Below, piece after piece: positions 56,233 to 64,000 of a DNA stretch of 64,000 bases. The stretch is from Leptobrachium leishanense. Taxonomy: Eukaryota; Chordata; Amphibia; Anura; Megophryidae. Under the pieces are notes generated by a model. That model had not been told where the DNA came from, ran no database searches, and saw only the letters and a program-made list of their open reading frames with translations. A program made the translations under genes and the position numbers. Each line of letters starts with the position of its first letter. Positions within the stretch are counted from its first letter, which is position 1. The stretch lies in assembly GCA_009667805.1 (NCBI GenBank), contig CM019065.1:20487822-20551821 (forward strand), in the 5' to 3' direction.

Positions 56233-57645
56233 TTCAACATAGGACAGGACAGGGAGACAATATAGAATGTCAGGCCTGCACCTCCAAAATGCATCTCTAG
56301 GTCAATGTACCCCAAGTTCAAAGTGATATACGTCACATATATCTGCCTTTTGCAGGAGACTAACCTGAGAGAATACCCTAAACGGGCAGTTCTCTAGGTT
56401 AGTCAGGATTACAGTCTTTCCTGTCTCAATGCCAAAGCAATATCCATAAGGAGTCACTGAAAATATGTCACTCACCCAGCCAACTCCGGCATCTTCCGGA
56501 TGTTGTATCTGCCTCTGGGGAGAAGTGCCAACTGTACCATCTCCCGGTACTCCCGTCAGCCGCTGGAAAGAGTATGGATTTGGCCGGCGAATCCTTGGAA
56601 AATGGTTGGGAATCTTGGCCAACTGCACAGCATCCAGTGAGCCCACAGGTTAAAACCACCATCGCATCCACAGCTGCAATGTAAATATCCGCCTGAGGTT
56701 AGGTCCAGTGAACATTGGTGCTCTGCTCTGCTGCTGGCTACTCACCTGGAGGTGCGGTGATCTCCTCTGGAAATGTGAGGCTGTTCTCTCTCCCAAAATC
56801 TGGTGCTTCGGAATGAGGACAGAGACCAGCCAGATCATGCCCCAACACCAGCATTTCTCCCAAATCCACTTGGAGCTCCTCACCAAACAAAATGTGGTCC
56901 GGGGTCTCCTTAACTGCCTTCTCTTTTAATAACTCGGGATCCGGGCCAGCTGCCCCACATCTCAGGTGCGTAGTGGAGAGGACTGCAGCCTCTTCCACTG
57001 CGGGCCAGAACAATTCCACTTTTACAGCTCCTCCACCCATCCTCCAGTGGGATCACTTCATTGGGATTCTGAGCTTACTGCAAAGTATTCCTGCAAATTG
57101 TCTGTGTGGGCCCTTCGTCTCGTCCACTGTTGCCAGGTCTTCAGCTCATGGTGTGGGGGGGTCTTATTAGGACTTACAGTCTCTAGGTAATTCTGCTAAA
57201 CGGAATCTAGCAGCGTTTTATTATCCTTTTCTAGCTCCCACTCTTTGGGGACCAAAAAAATCCAAATTGTGCTTTATGCGTGGCACGCGATCCAAAATTT
57301 TTGCCCTCTCTTCACGAATGTCTCCCAGGGTGGGATTCCCTTGTTCTATAAACAGGCTGACATCCTCAGGCTCTCCCATAGCAGTCCTGGGTCACCCAAA
57401 GTCATAGCCCTTTGGTCACTCCTCCCGCCTAAGTATTCCACATGCCACTGCAGAGCACGGTACTGGCTATCCAGTTCAACCTCCCGCTTACACAGAAAGA
57501 TTAAGCAATCACCCTGTATCCTATAGGTACAGGATGACTTTAACATAGGAGAGCAGGGAGACAATATAGCTCATCAGGCCTGCACCTCCCAAATGCATCT
57601 CTAGGTCCATGTAACCCCAAGTTTAAAGTGACACAAGTCACAACA
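56233..57645 (-). pseudogene. Probable decayed retroelement gag-protease remnant (copy B) between direct repeats
   Basis: Minus strand, 5' to 3': a gag-like piece at 57,560-57,240 (DSQYRALQWHVEYLGGRSD, WESLRMSA), then the protease-like piece at 57,040-56,340 (LFGEELQVDLGEMLVLGHDL, SEAPDFGRENSLTFPEE). A 105-bp segment with CAGGCCTGCACCTCC and AATGCATCTCTAGGTC occurs at both ends (56,233-56,337 and 57,536-57,645), perhaps LTR remains. Many stops and shifts. Tentative. Confidence 0.35.
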
Positions 57646-58239
57646 TATTTTTTTTACCAATATGGAACCAAATCTCAATTTAGAAAATACTGAAAGGAAC
57701 CACCCTTTTGGTTCATGTATACAGGAAATATCAGTGTACAGTCAGCTGTTACTTTTGTTACTCACTCTGTAGGATTCAACTCTGGGTCAAGCACGACATC
57801 ACTGCCATTCATTGTATATCTGAACGAGTGATGCAGGAGACAGGTTCAAGTGCAGCTCTGCCTTACATTCCTCCAGCAGGTAACTCCTCTAATCTGTTGT
57901 TGCCCTCAAATAACTGAGCAGAGGCTGCTGACAGCCCATTTCAAATTTTTTAGTTATTTTTTTGGTGAATTTACTCAGCTTTTCTCCCTTGCCTCGTGCA
58001 GTTCCACCTCTTCAGCCCAGGGCCTTCTAAACCTGGAAGTCCCTGAATCCTTTATGAGCAACTTGCACTCCTATACAACTTACGTAGTGTAGGAACCGCA
58101 AATTGTGTAGCACTTTTTCCGACGTGTTTGAAGTGTTTTTTTGCGGCGGTTCCAGCGGGTTTTCAGTGGGTTTTCCCTACACTCCGAGGACCCTGTGGTG
58201 AATGCTGAATTCACCACAGGGTGGTCTCTGGAAGAAGAT
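57646..58239. other. Intergenic DNA with a 14-bp-arm hairpin
   Basis: Nothing gene-like. CCCTGTGGTGAAT-GCTG-AATTCACCACAGGG at about 58,190-58,222 is a perfect hairpin resembling the CpG-rich end of the 'CAGGGTTATTCAAAGAGA' MITE family (compare 12,435-12,475). Confidence 0.5.
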
Positions 58240-58457
58240 ATTTAAAAACACACACGTATATATTTATTTAGATATGGATAGACCCTGATCGCCCACGTGA
58301 CCACCGCAGACCAGCATCTGAATCGGGCACCCCCTGGGATGCTGGACGTGATGTAACCCCCCTTACGGGCAGCCACTGGACAACCATCAGGTGCAGAGGG
58401 ATGGAAGGCATGGAAATTCTGCCCTAAATGAGGCACATGGACCCCTCCAGCAGGTAA

Positions 58458-58658
58458 CTACGACCTGTCCTCAGGTCCATAACCCTCCCAGTCCACCAGA
58501 TATTTTAAGACACCACTGGAGGCAGGTGAGTTCAAGATGGCATGGACTTCATACTCAATACAAATACAAAAAAGATGCACTCTAGTTGCAAATTGGACTT
58601 CATACTCTTCACCACCCTCAGACTGAACAGGAGGAGGGTGCACATGGACCCTAGTATA
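58458..58658 (-). pseudogene. gypsy element 2 chromodomain, disrupted by a 38-bp insertion
   Basis: [10 protein letters not shown] and [16 protein letters not shown] are chromodomain motifs, placing the element among chromoviruses. Just before, the codons for EYEV occur twice because a 38-bp insertion (58557-58594) is flanked by a 13-bp direct repeat, GGACTTCATACTC. Confidence 0.8.
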
Positions 58659-59628
58659 TCAGTTACATAGGAGTGGTTTCAATAGATTGACTTGAAACAC
58701 ATTATGAATTCTCAGATGGGATGGCAATGCCAACACATACAAAACTGGGTTCACCCTGCGCAATACTTCATATGGACCAATGAGTCTCAGAGCCATTTTC
58801 ATTGAAGGCACCAGGAGATTGATGAGGCATGTAGAAAGCCACACCCTGTCCCCAACATTGTACACAGGAGCCTGTCTCCTATGTCTATCGTCTTTCTCCT
58901 TTTGTACTTTGGTACTGTTCTCTACAGCCTCTTTCACTTTAACCCTCATCTCCCTCAGTGATATCAGATGCTCATTGAGGACAGGCAGGGTAGTATCCTG
59001 GAAGTGAGAGGGGAGCACAGGAGGATCAAAACCATATAACGCATAGAACGGTGAACGACCAGTAGTTTCGCTGACTGCGTTATTTAATGCATATTCTGCC
59101 CATGGCAGGAGTTCCGACCAATTGTCCTGTTTCTCTGACACAAAGCACCTTAAGTTTTGCTTGAAATTTTGGTTTGCTCTCTCCGCTGCCCCATTGGTCT
59201 GAGGATGGTAGTGGGAAGAGAAAGCCAGTTTCATCCCCATATTGTCACAGAAACCCTTCTTAGAGAAGCGGTCCACCAAGGTAATTACTTTGGATTTTGG
59301 TAGTTCTACAATAAAATAAATAGATAAATGTGCCCAAGGTCGCTCAGGAATGGGTAGTGGTTGAAGTAACCCAAACGGTAGAGTCTTAGCATTCTTATTT
59401 CTGGTGCCTAAATCGCAGACTGAGATGTAATCTGCCACGTCCTTACGCATAGTGGGCCACTAGAATTGTTTCATAAGAGTAGACATGGTCTTGATTACCC
59501 TCATATGGCCTGATGGTTTTTTGTCGTGACACTACCATCAAGTATTCTCTTTCTGTTTCAGGAACAAATAGCCTACCAGGAGGTTTTTCCACAGGAACAG
59601 CACCCTGTGCTGCCTGAAGACTCTCCAT
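58659..59628 (-). pseudogene. gypsy element 2 integrase with internal deletion
   Basis: LPIPERPWAHLSIYFIVELP and LVDRFSKK precede a jump straight to GMKLAFSSHYHPQTNGAAERANQ. The third acidic residue (Glu in AAERA) is present, but the stretch with the second catalytic Asp is missing, as judged from the family's normal spacing. The N-terminal zinc-binding part (59,628-59,443) is out of frame. The C-terminal domain (YNVGDRVWLST, GPYEVLRRVNPV) is readable. Confidence 0.8.
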
Positions 59629-59678
59629 TGGGGGTATGTTGTGTTATGATTATGAATGGATCTTTGATTATGATTGGA

Positions 59679-59960
59679 TCATCTGTTATGATGATGATTG
59701 GAACCTTCCAAAAGATATCTCAATTCATTCAATGCTGACACTACGGCCAGAAGTTCCCTATTACCAATATCATAATTGTTCTCCGCAGAGGACAATTTAC
59801 AGGAGTTAAACCCACAGGGATGCAAGGGATTGTCAGGAGCTTCTCTTTCAGATAAGACAGCACCTATACCGATTTCTGAGGCATCTACCTCCAACTGGAA
59901 AGGCAAGCCTGAATCAGGATTTTTGAGTACTGGTGCAGTTGTAAAGGCTTGTTTTAGTGC
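59679..59960 (-). pseudogene. gypsy element 2 RNase H
   Basis: [15 protein letters not shown] and [13 protein letters not shown], the first catalytic Asp and the Glu region of gypsy RNase H. The frame is lost downstream at about 59,680 (SNHHHNR), where an ATGATTATG-rich stretch replaces the rest. Confidence 0.75.
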
Positions 59961-59969
59961 CTTGAATGC

Positions 59970-60925
59970 TTAAATGGTCAGGGTGTTCCATTTCTGGTTT
60001 TGGACACCCTTTTTGGTTATGGCGGTTATAGAAGAGACCAAGGTTGAAACGTTTTTAATAAATCTCCTATAATAATTTGTGAACCCCAGAAAACGCTGGA
60101 TTGCCTTTAACCCTTGGGGTATAGGCCATTCAATGATGGCAGACAGTTTATGGGGGTCCATCTGAAACCCTTCGAGGTTATTGATGTAACCTAAGAAGTG
60201 TACAGAGGTAAAATCAAACGAGCATTTCTCGAGTTTACAGTAGAGACCGTTCTCTAATAACATTTTTAGCACAGTACAGACATGAAAACGATGAGTTTCA
60301 AGTTCTGGCGAATATGAGAATATCGTCCAAGTACACAATGACATGGACTTGTACGAAATCTCTGAGTGCATTGTTAATAAAAACCTGAAACACGGCAGGA
60401 ACGTTGCAGAGACCAAAGGGCATAATTAGATACTCATAGTGCCCACTTCTTGTATTAAATGCCATCTTCCACTCGTGATTTTGTTTAGTACGGACCAAAT
60501 TATAAGCACCTCGCAGATCAAGTATGGTGTAGACCTTGGCACCTTTAATGCGGTCAAAGAGCTCAGAGATCAAGGGGATGGGATAGGCATTTCTTATAGT
60601 AATCCTGTTGAGCCCCCTATAGTCAATACAAGGGCGCAAATCCCCTTCTTTCTTAGACACCCAGGTCCAGCAGGAGATGAGGAGCAGCGAATAAATTCAC
60701 AGGCCAGATTCTTGCGAATATACTCCTCCATAATCTAATTTTCTTTCTGGTTAAGAGGATATACGTGACCCTTAGGAGACATGGTACCAGGAAGGAGGTC
60801 AATGGCACAATCACATTGACAATGAGGTGGCAAGATTTCTGATTTTTTTTCTTATCAAAGACCTCCTTGAGATCTTTGTACCATTCAGGCACCTCATTGG
60901 AAAGAGGAGCAGTAGCCACGTTCAA
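59970..60925 (-). pseudogene. gypsy element 2 reverse transcriptase
   Basis: Linker [16 protein letters not shown] at 60,925, then after shifts [49 protein letters not shown] and [11 protein letters not shown] (the catalytic YLDD). The thumb follows with HFLGYI and RRFIKNVSTL. A 10-bp loss near 60,660 relative to element 1 breaks the frame, and a second shift lies at about 60,300. Confidence 0.85.
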
Positions 60926-60994
60926 GCTACCAAAATACTACTCATTCCCAGAGACTGTGACAAGCATTGAGGACTCAAAGAACCCAATTCCCCA

Positions 60995-61489
60995 TTAGCC
61001 CAATCTATGACAGAAATATGTTGCGCCAACCAAGGAAAACCAAGCACAATGGGAATCATGAGACTCTACTATCTGGAACTGGATAATCTCACCGTGTAAG
61101 ATTCCAGTATACATGGATAACAGTATAGTTTCGTGAGTGACATGAGGACGAGTCAGGCTTCGGTCATCTATAGACTCCACAATCAGAGGAGTCTCCATCT
61201 CAACCAATATTACCAGATGAGTTGCTGCAAACCCTGAATCAAGAAAATTACCTGCAGCACCAGAGACTATAAAGGTCTCTGTCTCAAGCTTGATGGTTTC
61301 CCAAGCCAAAGACACTGGTACCACAACCCGGGTAGTCTTTTTTTTCTTAGATATGAGAGACACAGAAGTCATGCCTAGGATCTCTCTGTCATGAGATCCT
61401 AGATATGGTAGTATTCTGATACCATGAAAGTTTTTGGTTGCCTGGGGCATTGTAACCGACAATGCCCTTCCCCGACACAATATAAGCAC
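60995..61489 (-). pseudogene. gypsy element 2 protease
   Basis: Same protein as 26,693-27,385, but the active-site Asp is Val (TFIVSGAAGNFLD; codon 61265-61267), and a frameshift follows IVESHDSH. Inactive. Confidence 0.8.
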
Positions 61490-62240
61490 AACCCTTCTCG
61501 TAACCAGTATTGTCTCTCTTCTCTAGATATATCAGTCATACCTAGTTGCATTGGTTCTGGTACTGGATGTTCCACCTTGGTCGGTATAGATACAGAAGAT
61601 GCTAATACCAGAATTAGCCAGCAGCACTCTGTGAGGCCTCTCTTGGAGAGGCCTTCTGTCCCAAATTTGATCATCTAAGGCAAAGCAATATTTGATAAGA
61701 TCATCTAACCTCTACGACTGAGACATAGGAGCAATCTCAAACATAAGGTTGTCACATAACCCCGCAGTAAAAGCCAAAGTCAATGCCTTGTTAGTCCACT
61801 ATACATCTGAGGCTACAGTACTTCATAGTCATAAATTATGACCTTCATAGTCATAAATTATGTTTTTCCCGTTCTCATAGAGGAGTAGCCCAGAGTAAGG
61901 CCTTGTCAGAAAAATGATTGATAACATACTCCACCTTGGCCTTTTCAGATGGGCAGAACCCTGGATTTAGCTCAAACAAAATATTCAGCTGGATTAGAAA
62001 CCTCCGACGGGCACTTAGGGTTCCATCATAATGTAAAGGTGCTTTATGCTTATATGTGGCTTTTCCGTGGTAGAAGGAGCAGTGGAAACTTGCAATGGAG
62101 GAGATGAAGGATCCCGGCCTGGCTGAGACAAAAGCGTATGGATAGCCGGGGCAATCTGATCCATACGGTGATCCTGCTCTTCCTATTTAGCCACGATTTT
62201 AGACAACTGGGTATACAGGTCTGTGGGATCCATTAGCCCT
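61399..62240 (-). pseudogene. gypsy element 2 gag
   Basis: Starts MDPTDLYTQLSKIVAK followed by TAG (62183-62185), then EEQDHRMDQIA. The zinc knuckle CLYCVGEGHCRLQC (CX2CX4HX4C) is near 61,480. The gag core around 61,900 is shifted and partly duplicated (CATAGTCATAAATTATG at 61,820-61,862). Confidence 0.75.
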
Positions 62241-62320
62241 GATGTAATGTCACAGATCCCCCCTAGAACTACGATGCTAGTCCCTGTACACAGAACCCTA
62301 TCTACCCCTCCAATCCTTGA

Positions 62321-63314
62321 ATGCTAAAGTAGCGCTGGTTTTAATTCCCTGTCGTTGTAGTACTTGTTTTTGGCCACCGGAGGGAGACAAGCGCAATGTA
62401 AGACACTGGACATTGGGACTACATTTTCCAGCATGCTTTGCAGGCGGGAACAGGAAGTGGGTGGGAGAAAGACACTGACATCTGCAACCTCGTGGAAAGA
62501 GCCGGCAGAGCGCACAGAGGAGTGAGAGGAGCAAGACGCAAGAGAGCTGAGAGTGATTACAACCAGGCCAGAGCGCAGGTGCGGCCTAGCAGAGCTGGAG
62601 ATCGGGATTTTCCTTATTATTAATCGAAGACCCAGTGATCCACCTCTAGTAATCTCACGCTGATACATAGTAAGCTGAAGGACCCCGAGTTAGGAGAACC
62701 GCAGACGATCTAACAGGGAGTGCAGGCGGTGAGCTGGATATCTTGTGGCTGATACAGAAAAGCAAGACAGCGGATCCGGTGACACAGAAAATCCCAGTCA
62801 AAATCGAGCGGAGAGACGTCCTGGGTCGAGCGGAACGCAGAGTATCTGGCGGATGGGTGAGAGGCCTTCCAGGCCATTGTAAAACACTAAAGCACGCTGC
62901 AGTCTGTTCAAAACCTACAGGGCCCCAAGTCGAAGATACCTCTTAAATAATTCACTGGCCAGTTGAATATTGTACCCGGGTACCAATACACGCATACACA
63001 TACATTCCTTGGGACATAACCTGTACGGGACTCACACTCCAACCACTAAGGGGTTAAAAATACTTTTTTTCCTTTTCCACTGCGCGTTTCTCGCATTACG
63101 AAGTGCTGTATTTCCTTTTCCGCTGCGCGTTTCTCGCTTTACGAAGTACTGTAAAAATATATACGTATACCGTGTTACTCATTATATGCCAGTTTATTCA
63201 GTAAACTATATCATTTATAAAATCCATGACGGTGCTGGAGTATATTTATTCCCTAGTGCGGGGAGACTGACCCGAGGTTCAAATTCAGCAGCTCCTCCGG
63301 GAGTGAGCGCTACA
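62321..63314 (+). repeat. 5' LTR of a PNMA-like-gag LTR retroelement
   Basis: Begins where homology to the gypsy leader stops (after CTTGAATG) and ends TACA just before a primer site. Contains two 42-43-bp direct repeats (about 63,068-63,152, with CTGCGCGTTTCTCGC), then a TATA-like AAATATATACGTATA at about 63,155. The left boundary is inferred from the break in similarity, because the 3' LTR is outside the window. Confidence 0.6.
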
Positions 63315-63316
63315 CG

Positions 63317-63336
63317 TGGGGGCTCGTTTCCGGGAT
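63317..63336 (+). other. Primer-binding site, tRNA-Pro type
   Basis: TGGGGGCTCGT-TT-CCGGGAT: the 18-base complement of the tRNA-Pro 3' end with two extra T, placed two bases after the LTR end and about 35 bp before the gag ATG. Proline primers are typical of gammaretrovirus-like and some gypsy elements. Confidence 0.7.
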
Positions 63337-63371
63337 CCAGTCTCTGGAAAAAAGCATTTAAAGGGTTAAAT

Positions 63372-64000
63372 ATGGATCCAGACACTGCTGCCAAATGGTG
63401 TGAGGAGCACAGTAGTCAGTTAGAATTGTGTATAGTCATGGATATTCCTGCAGACACTTGGGCCGAAGATCAGATTCGCTGGGCCGTGGCCGCGCTGACA
63501 CCAGATCATCGGGGGTTAATCCTGGACATTTAAGAGAACCTAGATACCTCTCACACGTATGTTCTTTTTGAGTGGAGAAAGGGTGTTCCAGTGTGTTTTC
63601 AGGGTGCGAGCGTGAAGCTGACCGATGAGGTGGAAGTCCAACTGATTCAGCCAAGTGCGCCACATGGCGCGAGTGTTCCAGCGCCCAGTCCGTTGGCCAT
63701 GATCGGGCCTGAATTTATAGTGGCTATTGGAGATTTGCTGGCTAAATGTCAAAGAACAAGCCCTCCACACACTAACTTTGGTTATTGACGGTTGAGAAAT
63801 TTTACAGGAAATGTACCAACTCTGGCGGGAGAAGAAACCTTCGAAGAATGGGTGGAACAGGCGATGCAGGCTCTGGATGAGTGGGACGTCCCTGAAGCAC
63901 AGAAAAAGCAAAGGATTACTGAGAGCTTAAAGGGACCTGCGTCAGAGGCTGTAAGAAACCTAAAATTGAGTAAGAAAGACTGCACTGCTTTAGATTATCT
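63372..64000 (+). pseudogene. PNMA-like gag, interrupted by two stops, runs off right edge
   Basis: Starts ATG at 63372 (MDPDTAAKWCEEHSSQLELC). Frame is maintained to the edge, but stops are met at 63531 (TAA) and 63786 (TGA, which would be a CGA Arg by one C-to-T change). The second half, LRNFTGNVPTLAGEETFEEW, WDVPEAQKKQRITESLKGPA and EAVRNLKLSKKD, matches the capsid N-lobe of PNMA/Ty3-type Gag; the first half resembles the PNMA N-terminal domain (WCEEHS, DIPADTWAEDQIRWAV). This is a retroelement copy rather than a host PNMA gene, because an LTR and primer site precede it. Confidence 0.75.

Larger units (their letters stand above)
43246..57220. repeat. Segmental duplication copy B (V2R gene 2 unit)
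   Basis: Direct tandem partner of copy A; order and orientation of exons, DNA-transposon relics and satellite agree. Copy-B-only pieces are the L2 fragment inside its satellite (52,216-53,086) and the intact TTAA element at 47,304-48,328. Similarity stops at about 57,215, where copy A has a hAT-like insertion at 20,025. Confidence 0.9.
58240..62320 (-). mobile_element. Ty3/gypsy element 2 (chromodomain type), near full-length, inactive
   Basis: Minus strand: gag from about 62,240, zinc knuckle, protease, RT, RNase H, integrase with C-terminal chromodomain, then LTR-like sequence to about 58,240 (GGGATGCTGGACGTGA as in element 1's LTR). Multiple frameshifts, a lost protease Asp, an integrase deletion and an in-frame TAG in gag make it non-functional. 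Its 5' end is cut by the LTR element that begins at about 62,321. The best-preserved gypsy copy here and the reference for element 1. Confidence 0.88.

Noticed and set aside
63372..64000. A domesticated PNMA-type host gene
   Set aside because: Two in-frame stops, and an LTR plus primer-binding site directly upstream.

Overview
This is vertebrate nuclear DNA, most probably from a frog or another amphibian. The support is multi-exon vomeronasal type-2 receptor (V2R) genes with spliced introns, and a dense mix of CR1/L2 LINEs, Ty3/gypsy LTR elements, a Penelope-like element (PLE) and hAT, Harbinger and TTAA-flanked DNA transposons. The species call is inference; V2R presence and TE composition fit anurans best. 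Nothing bacterial or viral-genomic is present.

The only host genes I can support are two V2R (family C GPCR, pheromone/odorant) genes, both on the minus strand. Gene 2 is complete: six exons between 47,253 and 31,073 (218+292+831+228+124+905 bp) join in phase into a 2,598-bp reading frame of 865 codons plus stop, with no disruption seen. Gene 1 is represented by exons 1 and 2 (9,660-9,877 and 5,984-6,275); its remaining exons must lie left of the window. The two genes sit in direct tandem copies of one segment (copy A about 1-20,024, copy B about 43,246-57,220), which also carry a 45-bp satellite array 4-6 kb upstream of each start codon and many shared transposon relics.

Layout: 36-5,430, a non-autonomous LTR element inserted in intron 2 of gene 1, with a gag remnant that contains 27-bp minisatellites and two nested DNA transposons. 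5,431-20,024, gene 1 exons 2 and 1, its upstream DNA and the satellite. 20,025-31,000, an intergenic transposon pile-up: a hAT-like element, a 3.4-kb foldback palindrome lying inside a PLE tail, the PLE endonuclease ORF, and a gypsy element split by a CR1 LINE. 31,073-47,253, gene 2, with its introns filled by a CR1 fragment carrying an internal tandem expansion, an 84-bp palindrome and a 2.5-kb hAT element. 47,254-57,650, gene 2 upstream DNA with the second satellite. 58,240-62,320, a decayed chromodomain gypsy element. 62,321-64,000, the 5' LTR, primer-binding site and broken PNMA-like gag of another LTR element that runs off the right edge.

The most notable items are the hammerhead-ribozyme-like fold in the PLE tail, the nested palindrome with a 17-bp target duplication, the PNMA-like gag behind a tRNA-Pro-type primer site, the GC-AG intron in an otherwise intact V2R gene, and the paired 45-bp satellites. 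I did not find a convincing new multi-gene system; the novelty is in repeat biology and in the recent history of the V2R locus.
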